Shown here piece after piece: positions 53,104 to 62,822 of a DNA stretch of 64,000 nucleotides (its first letter is position 1; each line of letters begins with the position of its first letter). Source of the DNA: Fermentimonas sp. GTDB lineage: Bacteria > Bacteroidota > Bacteroidia > Bacteroidales > Dysgonomonadaceae. The position numbers and the translations under genes are program-made. The notes under the pieces are model-generated. The model made no database searches and was not told the DNA's origin. It was given only the letters and a program-made list of their open reading frames with translations. The stretch covers positions 62,001 to 126,000 of the forward strand of contig JAQVXD010000001.1 in assembly GCA_028709385.1 (NCBI GenBank). The letters run 5' to 3'.

Positions 53104-53640
53104 ATGGATCCTGAAGTAATTATAAGAAAGTACTATAAAGAAGGAACTAAACTCTATGATATCTATATGTCTCATTGTACCGATGTGACAAATAAAGCCC
53201 TTGATGTTGTAAATAAGCATCCGGAGCTGGCTGTAGATGTGAAATTCATAGAGGAGGCCGGTATGCTGCATGATATAGGAATTTTTAAGACTAATGCCCC
53301 GCGGATAGCATGTGAGGGAGACATGCCATATATATGTCATGGATATCTGGGACGGGATTTACTGACCAATGAGGGTTACTCTAAGCATGGACTGGTGTGC
53401 GAAAGGCATACAGGCACGGGATTGAGTCTGGAAACAATTTTAAACAGGGATTTACCAATTCCAAAGAGAGATATGCGACCACAAAGCCTTGAGGAGAAGA
53501 TAATTTGTTTTGCTGATAAGTTTTTCTCCAAGTCTCAGCTTGGAAAAGAAAAGCCTTTGAAGAAGGTCCGGCAAAGCCTAAGCAGACATGGTTGGCATCA
53601 GGTGGAAATATTTGACGAATGGTGTGAATTGTTCCTCTAA
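53104..53640 (+). CDS. HD-domain phosphohydrolase
   Basis: This 178-residue protein is counted from the ATG at 53104. The HD fold is shown by MSHCTDVTNKALDV (first His), EEAGMLHDIGIFKT (HD pair) and HGYLGRDLLTNEGYSKHGLVCERHTGTG (further His). EKIICFADKFFSK supplies the last Asp. Such proteins hydrolyse phosphoesters, often nucleotides, but the substrate is not visible. It precedes grpE-dnaJ on the same strand with 63 bases between and is probably separate. Confidence 0.85.
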   Translation: MDPEVIIRKYYKEGTKLYDIYMSHCTDVTNKALDVVNKHPELAVDVKFIEEAGMLHDIGIFKTNAPRIACEGDMPYICHGYLGRDLLTNEGYSKHGLVCERHTGTGLSLETILNRDLPIPKRDMRPQSLEEKIICFADKFFSKSQLGKEKPLKKVRQSLSRHGWHQVEIFDEWCELFL

Positions 53641-53703
53641 AATTTATGGCAAACTATTTGCTGTATATTAATCACAGTTATAGTAAACAAAACTAAATTA
53701 TAT

Positions 53704-54306
53704 ATGAAACGTGGTATAGATCAGCATAGTAATGCTAGTGACAGTAAAAAGGATATTAAGGACAATTTGACAGTAGATACAGATAATTCAGTTCAGACAG
53801 AAGAAAAAGATGACACTCTTAATAACGAGGGCAATGATGAATTTTCTATGCTTAAGAAAGAACACGAGGAGCTTCAGACTAAACATGAAGAGCTTAACGA
53901 TAGCTTTCTGAGACTGAATGCAGAATTTGATAACTTCAGAAAACGTACTTTAAAAGAAAAAGCTGAAATCATTAAAAGTGGCGGAGAGAGAGTGCTCCTA
54001 AGCATCATATCATTGGTTGATGATTTCGAGCGTGCACTTGTTTCATTGCATGAGTCTGAAGATAAGGACGCTCTTCTTGAAGGCATGGACCTTATATACT
54101 CAAAGTTCATCAGTTTTCTTAAACAAAATGGTGTTGAAGAAATTGAGGCAGTAGGTTTGCCTTTTGATGCAGATACTTTTGAAGCTGTCACAACAATTCC
54201 TTCACAAGATGAATCACAGAAAGGGATTGTACTTGACTGTATTCAAAAGGGTTATAAATTAAACGATAAAATTATTCGTTTTCCAAAAGTAGTTGTAGGA
54301 GAATAA
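53704..54306 (+). CDS. grpE: GrpE nucleotide exchange factor
   Basis: This 200-residue protein releases ADP from DnaK. An acidic variable N-terminus (~1-45) is followed by the long coiled helix ([38 protein letters not shown]). The beta-wing domain contains [28 protein letters not shown] and [17 protein letters not shown], the family signature. The stop is one base before the dnaJ start, so grpE and dnaJ form an operon. Confidence 0.96.
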   Translation: MKRGIDQHSNASDSKKDIKDNLTVDTDNSVQTEEKDDTLNNEGNDEFSMLKKEHEELQTKHEELNDSFLRLNAEFDNFRKRTLKEKAEIIKSGGERVLLSIISLVDDFERALVSLHESEDKDALLEGMDLIYSKFISFLKQNGVEEIEAVGLPFDADTFEAVTTIPSQDESQKGIVLDCIQKGYKLNDKIIRFPKVVVGE

Positions 54307-54307
54307 T

Positions 54308-55462
54308 ATGGCCGGCAAAAGAGATTATTACGAAATACTTGAAGTTTCTAAGAATGCAACAGCTGAAGAAATAAAAAAAGCCTACAGAAAAAAGGCTATT
54401 CAATATCACCCTGATAAGAATCCGGGAGATAAAGCATCTGAAGAAAAATTTAAGGAAGCCGCAGAAGCCTATGAGGTTCTCAGCGATGAAAACAAGCGTG
54501 CCAGATACGACCAGTTTGGGCATGCCGGAGTAGGCAGTGCAGCATCAGGCGGATTTGGCGGCGGAATGTCAATGGATGATATTTTCTCTCAGTTTGGAGA
54601 TATATTTGGAGGACACTTTGGCGGTTTCGGAGGATTTGGCGGATTTGGCAGTTCTCAACGCGGAAGAAGAATGAACAGAGGTTCTGATCTTCGTGTGAAA
54701 GTTAAGCTGACATTAAAAGAAATTCTTAACGGTGTTGAGAAAAAAATTAAAGTCAAGAAATATGTATCCTGCTCACATTGTGACGGGAATGGTTCTGAAA
54801 ACGGCAATTCTGTTTCTACCTGTTCTACATGTAATGGCTCAGGTGTTGTAACCCGTGTTGCTAACACAATTCTCGGACAGATGCAAACTTCATCTACTTG
54901 TCCCACTTGTAACGGTGATGGTAAAACAATTACAAAAAAATGTTCTCATTGCAATGGTGAAGGAATTTTACGGGAAGAGGAGGTTATAACAATCAAGATA
55001 CCCGCAGGCGTTGGAGAAGGCATGCAGCTTTCGATGTCCGGTAAAGGTAATGCAGCACGCAGAGGAGGAGTAAACGGAGATCTTCTGATTGTAATAGAAG
55101 AGGAGGAAGACCCAAATCTTATACGTGATGAGAACGATGTAATATACAACCTGTTTTTAAGCTTCCCAACTGCTGTTCTTGGCGGTACCGTAGAAGTGCC
55201 GACAATTGATGGTATGGCTAAAGTTAAAATAGATCCGGGAACACAGCCGGGTAAAGTCCTTCGACTCCGCAATAAGGGTTTACCAAGTGTAAATGGCTAT
55301 GGAAAAGGAGACCAGCTGATTCATGTGAATGTTTATGTTCCGGAAAATCTGACAGCGAAGGAGCGTAAGCAGATGGAGGAGATGGAAAAGTCAGAAAATT
55401 TTGCACCGTCAACGACTGCACGTAAAAGTGTATTCAATAAATTTAAAAAGATGTTCGATTAA
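54308..55462 (+). CDS. dnaJ: Chaperone DnaJ
   Basis: This 384-residue type I DnaJ has a J domain ([28 protein letters not shown] at ~37-39) and a Gly/Phe-rich region (~75-115). Four zinc-binding CxxCxGxG repeats follow ([32 protein letters not shown]). The C-terminal substrate-binding domains include [19 protein letters not shown]. It stimulates DnaK ATPase. It is co-transcribed with grpE and ends at a strong terminator. Confidence 0.97.
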   Translation: MAGKRDYYEILEVSKNATAEEIKKAYRKKAIQYHPDKNPGDKASEEKFKEAAEAYEVLSDENKRARYDQFGHAGVGSAASGGFGGGMSMDDIFSQFGDIFGGHFGGFGGFGGFGSSQRGRRMNRGSDLRVKVKLTLKEILNGVEKKIKVKKYVSCSHCDGNGSENGNSVSTCSTCNGSGVVTRVANTILGQMQTSSTCPTCNGDGKTITKKCSHCNGEGILREEEVITIKIPAGVGEGMQLSMSGKGNAARRGGVNGDLLIVIEEEEDPNLIRDENDVIYNLFLSFPTAVLGGTVEVPTIDGMAKVKIDPGTQPGKVLRLRNKGLPSVNGYGKGDQLIHVNVYVPENLTAKERKQMEEMEKSENFAPSTTARKSVFNKFKKMFD

Positions 55463-55487
55463 CTAATAATCAGGGAATTTGTATATA

Positions 55488-55529
55488 AAGTAGTGGCAAG
55501 GCCTCATGAGGTTCTTGCCACTACTTTTT
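55488..55529 (+). terminator. dnaJ terminator
   Basis: AAGTAGTGGCAAG and CTTGCCACTACTT form a 13-bp perfect stem around GCCTCATGAGGTT, followed by T residues. It is the strongest terminator seen in the window. Confidence 0.93.
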
Positions 55530-55619
55530 ATATTTAAACAAAGTAAACAATATGTAAAACTTTTACACTCTTATATATGTTCAGAATTAAACTTGTTTCA
55601 ACATTTAAATCCGGCAAAT

Positions 55620-57527
55620 ATGAGTAATTACAGTATTGACTCTCTGGAAAAATACTTTAAGGTGTACAGAAAATCAATAAGTAAACCTAAAAAGTTCTGG
55701 GGAAAAATTGCAGAAAATAATTTCACCTGGTATCAAAAATGGGATAAAGTATTGGAGTTTGATATGCAAAAAGCAGAGTTTACATGGTTTAAAAACGCTA
55801 AGCTTAATATCACAAAAAACTGTATTGACCGACATTTGGCTAATAAAGGTGAAAAGAAGGCTATAATATTTGAACCTAATAATCCTGATGAACAATCCAG
55901 ATATTACACATACAGTGAGCTTTATGCTGAGGTCTCCAGAATGTCTAATGTGCTGCGTGATCAGGGTGTAAAAAAGGGTGACAGGGTGTGTATATACTTG
56001 CCGATGATTCCTGAACTTGTGTTTACTGTTTTAGCATGTGCACGGATAGGGGCAATCCACTCGGTTGTCTTCGCAGGTTTTTCAGCAAATGCTCTTTCAA
56101 CGAGAATTAACGACTGTAACTGTAAGATTATTATAACAGCCGACGGAGGTTATAGAGGCAGTAAAACGGTTGAACTTAAGAAGATTGTTGATGATGCGCT
56201 AAAGAAATCCCCTTTTGTAGAAAAAGTGCTTTTGGTTAAAAGAACTAACCAGGGAATTGATTTTAAAGAGGGACGCGATATTTGGCTTCAGCCGCTCCTT
56301 GATGAGGCAGACACAACCAGTAAAGCTGAGGTGATGGATGCAGAAGATCCTCTTTTTATACTTTATACATCCGGTTCAACAGGAAAACCAAAGGGTATGG
56401 TCCATTCTACTGCAGGATACATGGTGTATGTTGCATATACGTTTAAAAACGTTTTCAATTACAAAGACGAAGATATTTATTGGTGTACTGCAGATATTGG
56501 ATGGATTACCGGTCATTCATATTCTATTTACGGACCATTATTGAATGGAGCCACAACAGTCATATTCGAAGGAATTCCATCATACCCTGATCATAGCAGA
56601 TTCTGGAATGTGATACAAAAGCATGGAGTTAACCAGTTTTATACTGCACCGACAGCTATTCGCTCGTTAGCAAAAGAAAGGATTGAGTTTGTTCAGAATT
56701 TTCGAATGGATTCACTTAAAGTGATAGGATCAGTTGGTGAGCCTATAAATGAGGAAGCCTGGCACTGGTATAATGATCATGTGGGCAATAAACGATGCCC
56801 GTTAGTTGATACTTGGTGGCAGACAGAAACAGGAGGAATAGTTATCTCTGCGATTCCTTTTGTTACACCAACCAAACCTACCTACGCTTCTCTGCCGTTA
56901 CCCGGCATAAGGCCTGTTTTGATGGATGAGCTACGGAACGAAATTGAAGGAAACCAAAAACTGGGTAATCTATGTATTGATTATCCATGGCCAGGGATAG
57001 CAAGAACTATATGGGGTGACCATCAGCGTTATATTGACACCTATTTTTCTAAATTCCCGGGGAAATATTTTTCTGGAGACGGTGCTTTGCGCGACGAAGT
57101 GGGATATTACAGAATAACCGGAAGAGTAGATGATGTGATAATAGTCTCAGGTCATAACCTTGGCACTGCACCAATAGAAGACGCGATTAATGAGCATCAG
57201 ACAGTTGCAGAAAGTGCCGTAGTAGGTTATCCGCATGATATAAAAGGGAATGCTTTGTACGGATTTGTGGTACTGAAAGAAGTCGGTTTATGGCGTGACA
57301 GAAATAATCTCACTAAAGAGATAAATCAACTTATTTCTGACCAGATTGGTGGAATTGCCAAGCTGGATAAGATTCAATTTGTCAGTGGATTGCCTAAAAC
57401 AAGATCCGGTAAAATAATGCGTCGAATATTGAGGAAAATTGCCGAGGGAGAGAAGAGTGATTTTGGCGATATCACAACTTTAGTAAATCCAGAGATAGTA
57501 GAAGAAATCAGTAGAGAAGTTTTGTGA
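55620..57527 (+). CDS. acs: Acetyl-CoA synthetase (AMP-forming)
   Basis: This 635-residue enzyme makes acetyl-CoA from acetate, ATP and CoA. The start is the ATG at 55620 (MSNYSIDSLEKYF). An upstream in-frame ATG at 55506 lies inside the dnaJ terminator hairpin. Motifs are YTSGSTGKPKGMVHST (P-loop), WWQTETGG, YFSGDGALRDEVGYYRITGRVDDVI and the C-terminal PKTRSGKIMRR with the catalytic, acetylatable lysine. It could reuse acetate released by NagA or the esterase of the amino-sugar locus, though no genetic link is seen. Confidence 0.93.
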   Translation: MSNYSIDSLEKYFKVYRKSISKPKKFWGKIAENNFTWYQKWDKVLEFDMQKAEFTWFKNAKLNITKNCIDRHLANKGEKKAIIFEPNNPDEQSRYYTYSELYAEVSRMSNVLRDQGVKKGDRVCIYLPMIPELVFTVLACARIGAIHSVVFAGFSANALSTRINDCNCKIIITADGGYRGSKTVELKKIVDDALKKSPFVEKVLLVKRTNQGIDFKEGRDIWLQPLLDEADTTSKAEVMDAEDPLFILYTSGSTGKPKGMVHSTAGYMVYVAYTFKNVFNYKDEDIYWCTADIGWITGHSYSIYGPLLNGATTVIFEGIPSYPDHSRFWNVIQKHGVNQFYTAPTAIRSLAKERIEFVQNFRMDSLKVIGSVGEPINEEAWHWYNDHVGNKRCPLVDTWWQTETGGIVISAIPFVTPTKPTYASLPLPGIRPVLMDELRNEIEGNQKLGNLCIDYPWPGIARTIWGDHQRYIDTYFSKFPGKYFSGDGALRDEVGYYRITGRVDDVIIVSGHNLGTAPIEDAINEHQTVAESAVVGYPHDIKGNALYGFVVLKEVGLWRDRNNLTKEINQLISDQIGGIAKLDKIQFVSGLPKTRSGKIMRRILRKIAEGEKSDFGDITTLVNPEIVEEISREVL

Positions 57528-57625
57528 ATTTTTCATTTAATCCTTGAATATACAGTTTGTTTTACTATATTTACTGATTAAATACGCAGACTATATTAAA
57601 ATAATAAATAAATAGATACGCATTT

Positions 57626-59260
57626 ATGAAAACTAAATTCTCTTTACTAATTCTATTGCATTTATTTGCTGTTACTTTTTTAGTTCAGGCCGTTGATACT
57701 ATACAGGTAAAACAGACAAAAACTCCTGTACTTATTGAAAGGACAGACAATGTACTCTTTTATCTTAGGATTAATGCTGAGAATTCAAAAGAGTTAAATC
57801 AGATTAATCTTCGTTTTTCTGATGAGGTAAACCTTGATGAAATTGCTGCAGTAAAGCTTTATTACAGCGGTACGGAAGCCCCGCAAAGAAGTGGTCAGCT
57901 TCATTTTGCTCCCGTTGGACAGTATATATCCAGCCACTCACCGGGAAAAACTTTATCAGCTAATCCTTCCTACTCTATAAAGGTTGTAGAGCAACGGTCT
58001 CCCGGCAATGAAGTTGTTTTATCTCCCAATTATAAACTATTTCCCGGAATAAACTATTTTTGGGTGAGTTTACAGATGAAACCCAACAGTTCGCTTCTTT
58101 CTAAGATTGATGTGGAAATGACTTCTGCTCAACTGGATGGCAAAGATGCACCCTTATCAATGTATTCAGAGAAAGCTACTCATAGACTTGGAATTGGAGT
58201 AAGACATGCGGGTGATGATGGTTCTGCTTCATTTAGAATCCCTGGATTGGATACATCAAATGAAGGTACTCTTTTAGCAGTATATGATGTTCGTTATAAC
58301 AGCAGTGTCGACCTGCAGGAGTATGTTGATGTTGGACTTAGCAGAAGTACCGATAAAGGACAGACTTGGGAAAAAATGCGATTGCCTTTGAGCTTCGGTG
58401 AGTATGACGGTATGCCAAAAGCACAGAATGGTGTAGGAGACCCTGCAATTCTGGTTGACAAAAAAACTGGCACAATTTGGGTTATCGCAGCTTGGACACA
58501 CGGAATGGGAAATGGAAGAGCATGGACTAACTCAATGTCGGGAAATGATAAAGAAACTACTGCTCAGCTGGTTTTAAGTAAAAGTACAGATGATGGTAAA
58601 ACATGGTCAGATCCTATTAATATTACTGAACAGGTAAAGGATCCATCATGGAATTTCCTCCTTCAGGGACCCGGTAAAGGTATTACCATGGAAGATGGAA
58701 CGCTGGTGTTTGCAATTCAGTTTATAGATTCAGAGAGAATGCCTCACGCAGGTATATTGTATAGTAAAGATCAAGGTGAAACATGGACAATACACAAACC
58801 TGCCAGATCCAATACAACAGAAGCGCAGGTGGTTGAAGTTGAACCGGGTGTATTAATGTTGAATATGAGAGATAACAGAGGGGGAAGCAGGGCTGTATCT
58901 GTGACTTCTGATCTGGGTAAAACATGGCAGGAGCATCCTTCGTCACGCAGTGTACTTCAGGAACCTGTTTGCATGGCAAGTCTGATTAGCGTGAAGGCTG
59001 AAGATAATATAATAGGCAAGGATATACTCCTCTTCTCAAATCCCAATACCACTCAGGGTAGAAATAACATAACCATCAAAGCAAGTCTGGATGGCGGACT
59101 TACATTTCCAGCCGAGTATAATGTATTGCTGGATGAAGATTATGGCTGGGGTTATTCATGCTTAACTATGATTGATGAGGAGACAGTTGGAATCCTTTAT
59201 GAAAGTAGTGTAGCACACATGACCTTTCAGGCAGTCAAACTGACAGACCTCATCAAATAG
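57626..59260 (+). CDS. nanH: Exo-alpha-sialidase, GH33
   Basis: This 544-residue secreted enzyme (signal to ~22) releases terminal sialic acid. An N-terminal BNR-associated domain (~25-180) precedes the six-blade propeller. The FRIP motif is at 203-206. Asp-boxes end at W248 (STDKGQTW), W327 (STDDGKTW), W387 (SKDQGETW) and W434 (SDLGKTW), with a weaker one at SLDGGLTF. The Arg triad is R204, R415 (MRDNRG) and R479 (TQGRNN). Likely catalytic Glu399 (EAQVVE) and Tyr510 (GYSCL) are present. It faces the Neu5Ac lyase gene with only 19 bases between stops. Confidence 0.95.
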   Translation: MKTKFSLLILLHLFAVTFLVQAVDTIQVKQTKTPVLIERTDNVLFYLRINAENSKELNQINLRFSDEVNLDEIAAVKLYYSGTEAPQRSGQLHFAPVGQYISSHSPGKTLSANPSYSIKVVEQRSPGNEVVLSPNYKLFPGINYFWVSLQMKPNSSLLSKIDVEMTSAQLDGKDAPLSMYSEKATHRLGIGVRHAGDDGSASFRIPGLDTSNEGTLLAVYDVRYNSSVDLQEYVDVGLSRSTDKGQTWEKMRLPLSFGEYDGMPKAQNGVGDPAILVDKKTGTIWVIAAWTHGMGNGRAWTNSMSGNDKETTAQLVLSKSTDDGKTWSDPINITEQVKDPSWNFLLQGPGKGITMEDGTLVFAIQFIDSERMPHAGILYSKDQGETWTIHKPARSNTTEAQVVEVEPGVLMLNMRDNRGGSRAVSVTSDLGKTWQEHPSSRSVLQEPVCMASLISVKAEDNIIGKDILLFSNPNTTQGRNNITIKASLDGGLTFPAEYNVLLDEDYGWGYSCLTMIDEETVGILYESSVAHMTFQAVKLTDLIK

Positions 59261-59279
59261 TTAAGTCATTAGACATTAT

Positions 59280-60203
59280 TTAGAGCTTGTTGCATCGTTC
59301 AAAAAAACCGATTGCTTCAAGCTCTTTCTTTATTACAGCTTCTTCCTCATCTGTAACATTTTGGAAAGGTGTGCGATTGATACCTAAATCAATCCCTAAG
59401 AATTTCATTATACGTTTTCCAGCAACAATATTGCCTCTGTAGCGTGCAATAACATTTATAACTTCCTGTGCAAAGTTCTGGTGATCTAATGCACCTTCAA
59501 TATTTCCGTTATTGTAATCTTCAATAACACCAACAAGAGATTTTCCGATATAACTGCCGGTTCCGCTTATTCCTCCCTGAGCACCACCCATAATCAATGC
59601 TGAAAGTATTGTTTCGTCCTGTCCGTGTAACATGTCAAACTTACCGTTTTCATACAACATGCACTGGTTATATTCATACAGGCTTTCATAGGTGTATTTA
59701 ATGCCGGCCAGATTTGGTATTCTTCCATCAGCAGCTTTAAGAAATGGAAGCATAGGAAGGAAAACTCCGTTTAGTGCAGGAATATGATAGAAATAAAATG
59801 GAATATCAGGAGCTCCGCAAGCTGTTTCTTCGCAATACTTTACTAATTCTTCTACACGTCCGGCTTTAGGAAAAGGTGAAGCCATGGCACCAGTGCCGAA
59901 AGCTCCTATTTCCTGTGCATGTTGTGCAAGCTTAAAGCTGTCTTTTATGCAGGTTGAGCCTACGTGAACAATAACTTTAAATCCTTTTGGTGCAACAGAT
60001 ATCCATTTTTCAGCAAGTTTCATGCGCTCTTCCACCGTCAGCATATAGCCTTCACCCGATGAGCCATTTATAAAAACACCGATAAGTCCGTTTTTCTGCA
60101 ACATTGATGCATAGTCATTTATAGGACTTAAATCAACTTCGCCTTGTTTGTCAAAAGGTGTGAATGGCGCTACTATCAGACCTTTAATTTTTTCAAATTT
60201 CAT
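59280..60203 (-). CDS. nanA: N-acetylneuraminate lyase
   Basis: This 307-residue class I aldolase splits Neu5Ac into ManNAc and pyruvate. It shows the carboxylate-binding GSSGEGYMLTVEERMKLAE (47-65), catalytic Tyr139 in FYFYHIP and Schiff-base Lys169 in AGIKYTYESL, matching the NanA subgroup of the DHDPS family. It is the last gene of the minus-strand sialic-acid operon, with 53 bases after the permease gene. ManNAc produced here needs a kinase or epimerase (NanE/RokA-type) not found in the window. Confidence 0.94.
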   Translation of the reverse strand: MKFEKIKGLIVAPFTPFDKQGEVDLSPINDYASMLQKNGLIGVFINGSSGEGYMLTVEERMKLAEKWISVAPKGFKVIVHVGSTCIKDSFKLAQHAQEIGAFGTGAMASPFPKAGRVEELVKYCEETACGAPDIPFYFYHIPALNGVFLPMLPFLKAADGRIPNLAGIKYTYESLYEYNQCMLYENGKFDMLHGQDETILSALIMGGAQGGISGTGSYIGKSLVGVIEDYNNGNIEGALDHQNFAQEVINVIARYRGNIVAGKRIMKFLGIDLGINRTPFQNVTDEEEAVIKKELEAIGFFERCNKL

Positions 60204-60256
60204 AATTAATATTCTTTATTCAGTTGTTTTTAATTTTAAATATCCTGATGTTATTT

Positions 60257-61519
60257 TTATTTATCTTGTGAATATGTGAGTTCCGATTTCGGTTTAACAA
60301 AAGCAAGCATTAGTACCACTGCAACTAATACTACTATTGACAGTTTACTGAAGTCTGCCCCGAGATTACCTGCATCTGTTGAGCTGCCAAGCATTAGGGT
60401 TACTATATAACCTGCAAATACTCCCATCATATTCATTATTCCGTAGGCCGTTGCCCTGTACTTCTGAGGTATAATCTGACATAGTATAGGCATATTGTTA
60501 GTATCAAACATTCCATATCCAATTCCAAATAATACTGCAGCCCCAATCAATCCGGCATAACTGTGACCGTATCCCAATAATATCAAAGATGGAATAGTTA
60601 GTACTAATCCAATGACACTGGTATATATTCTTCCTCTGATGTTTTTCTGCACCCACTTATCAGAGAGTGGTCCTCCAATAAGTACTCCTATAAATGACGC
60701 GATTGCAATCGATATTGTAGCCATTGGTCCCGCTTTTGCCATTTCAACACCTAAGTTTTCAGAGAAAAGAGTAGGGAGCCAGTTTTTTGTTGCCCATCCC
60801 GGAAAGCTGGGAGCCATAAAATAAATCAACATAATCCAGAAAGAGAGAGTACCTAAAATTACTCCTAAAGAACGAAAGACAGACTCTTTTTTTATTGGTG
60901 CTGCCTGAGGATCGACATTTAGTTTCGCGGTTTTTGTACCGGCATGCCCTTCTTTGTCATGCAGGAAAAAAATCAATATTATTGAGTATAATATACCTAT
61001 TATTCCAAACCAGTGAAATACAGTTTGCCAGGAGTAGTTTGCTGCTATAGTCGCTCCAAAACCACCTAAGGCCTGACCTGTGTATAGACCCGACATATGA
61101 ATACCTATTGCCAGGGATCTGGTTTTAGAACTGTGAAAATCAGCAATCATTGCGAGACCGGTAGGTAAATACAACGCCTCACTGACACCCATAAGTGCTC
61201 TTAACCAATATACCTGATTATAGGTCTGTGCATAACCCATTCCCCAGGTTACAGCCGACCATACGAAAAGACTGCCGATTATAAGCCATTTACGATTTAC
61301 ACGGTCTGCAATTATTCCAGCTATCGGACTCATTAATCCGTATATAAGCAGGAATATTCCCATTATTCTTCCAAAGTTCTCCGCTATTGCCAGCTCTTGA
61401 ATATCAATCTGCATAGAAGATTGCATAGTAGAAAGCATCTGTCTGTCGAGATAATTAAGAAGTGCTACAAACCAAAGCAAACCAACCACTATCCAGGGAT
61501 AATATTTACTGTTTTTCAT
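60257..61519 (-). CDS. MFS permease, probably for sialic acid
   Basis: This 420-residue inner-membrane protein has 12 predicted helices. MFS features are the first-helix LLNYLDRQMLSTM, the loop DRVNRKWLIIG, and LYLPTGLAMIADFHSSKTRSLAIG. It resembles the anion:cation symporter branch that carries sugar acids. Placed between nanA and the NanM-like gene, Neu5Ac is the natural cargo, comparable to the NanT-type MFS carriers of other Bacteroidales. Substrate assignment rests on context. Confidence 0.82.
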   Translation of the reverse strand: MKNSKYYPWIVVGLLWFVALLNYLDRQMLSTMQSSMQIDIQELAIAENFGRIMGIFLLIYGLMSPIAGIIADRVNRKWLIIGSLFVWSAVTWGMGYAQTYNQVYWLRALMGVSEALYLPTGLAMIADFHSSKTRSLAIGIHMSGLYTGQALGGFGATIAANYSWQTVFHWFGIIGILYSIILIFFLHDKEGHAGTKTAKLNVDPQAAPIKKESVFRSLGVILGTLSFWIMLIYFMAPSFPGWATKNWLPTLFSENLGVEMAKAGPMATISIAIASFIGVLIGGPLSDKWVQKNIRGRIYTSVIGLVLTIPSLILLGYGHSYAGLIGAAVLFGIGYGMFDTNNMPILCQIIPQKYRATAYGIMNMMGVFAGYIVTLMLGSSTDAGNLGADFSKLSIVVLVAVVLMLAFVKPKSELTYSQDK

Positions 61520-61597
61520 CTGTCTTGTTTTTATTCTTTTATTTTACTTTGTATTAATTTGTCTTATTGCCAATTTACACCTTTAAGGGATTAGAAG

Positions 61598-62818
61598 TTA
61601 ATCTGTTGTTATATCTCCTTTAAAAGTTAGGGAAGACCGTAAACCCGGCTTTAATTCACCTTGTACAGCATAAAAACTTCTTCCCTCATATACCAGGGTT
61701 GCCCCTGCACGTGCAGCATCAGGGGTGTTGTCTATAATTGACCATTCACCGGTAAGAGTATCATATACTCTGCATTCAGAGTTGAATTTATAATATTCTA
61801 CAGGTTGAGTCATATAATGTTTTGAGAAATTCAGATTTTGTTCCTTCTTTTCTTCTGGAGTAAGTTCTGAATTAGTATTAATGTTGTATTGTGAAGTTAT
61901 GGCGTCAAGAAATATATCATAGTTAACCCCTCCAAGGCATATGATATATCTGTTATCGATACAAAATGCAACTGCACCTCCAAGTGAAAATGGCTTTCCT
62001 GTTTCAGGATCAATCTGTTCTCCTGCAACTGACCACTCTTTAGCATCAACATCATATCTTAATATCTCAGTTGCCATAGCCGGCTTTTGATTATCATCAC
62101 CCCCAAAAAATCCTCCTAAAAGATAAACGTATGTTTTGTCTTCTGTTTCTATTGATGCTAACACAGGCTGTACACGCGGAATTCCGGGATATTGTGGCAA
62201 TTCGACCCATTCGCTCCCTGCTTTTGTATCTATACAATAAATAGAATTGGAAGGTTTGCCGTTTAGATTGCCTCCTGCAACAAAAACTATATCACCGCTT
62301 GAACAGCCTGAGAAATTGTCCATAGGAAATGGTAAATCAACAAACGGTTTGAGTGAAATTTCATTGTTGGATGTGAGTGAAACGCGGTAACATGATTTTA
62401 ATGATTCTTTTTCATTATTGCCTCCTATCCAAAGTGCTCCGTCAGAAACAGGTACAGAGACCCCATAAGCAGAGGGGGTGGGGAGTCGGCCAATAACTGT
62501 CCACTCTTCAGTTGCATCATTATATAACATTATCTCATCATAAAATGCTTTTGAACCTCCTTCGAATCCAAGTTTCCCGGGGAAGTTAGCTCCTCCTGCA
62601 ACGATAAGTTTTTCGTCAATCAGTGCGGCATAAGCAGCAGAAACCCCTTTGTTGAGATCTCCTGTCAAGCCCTCTGTTGATAATTTATTCCAGTTTATTT
62701 TCATTGTATAATTTTTTGATGTTTCATCTGTGGTATGTTTACAAGAAAACATTGTAATTACCGTAAATGTAATTATAAGTAGTCGTGATATGAAAGAAAT
62801 AACTGAATTCATTTTCAA
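61598..62818 (-). CDS. nanM: Cyclically permuted mutarotase, NanM-like N-acetylneuraminate epimerase
   Basis: This 406-residue lipoprotein (signal with lipobox TMFSC) carries kelch-type blades (LIVAGGANFPGK, LWIGGNNEKE, IVFVAGGNLNGK, YVYLLGGFFGGDD, YIICLGGVNYDIF). NanM enzymes speed conversion of the alpha- to the beta-anomer of sialic acid after sialidase action. The blade order and the FPGKLGFEGGSKAFYDE segment fit the cyclically permuted mutarotase family. It lies between the hexosaminidase and permease genes of the operon. Confidence 0.9.
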   Translation of the reverse strand: MKMNSVISFISRLLIITFTVITMFSCKHTTDETSKNYTMKINWNKLSTEGLTGDLNKGVSAAYAALIDEKLIVAGGANFPGKLGFEGGSKAFYDEIMLYNDATEEWTVIGRLPTPSAYGVSVPVSDGALWIGGNNEKESLKSCYRVSLTSNNEISLKPFVDLPFPMDNFSGCSSGDIVFVAGGNLNGKPSNSIYCIDTKAGSEWVELPQYPGIPRVQPVLASIETEDKTYVYLLGGFFGGDDNQKPAMATEILRYDVDAKEWSVAGEQIDPETGKPFSLGGAVAFCIDNRYIICLGGVNYDIFLDAITSQYNINTNSELTPEEKKEQNLNFSKHYMTQPVEYYKFNSECRVYDTLTGEWSIIDNTPDAARAGATLVYEGRSFYAVQGELKPGLRSSLTFKGDITTD

Positions 62819-62822
62819 ATTA

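Noticed and set aside
55506-55619. In-frame N-terminal extension of acetyl-CoA synthetase
   Set aside because: The extension overlaps the dnaJ terminator hairpin and is not typical of Acs. MSNYSIDSLEKYF at 55620 is a normal beginning.
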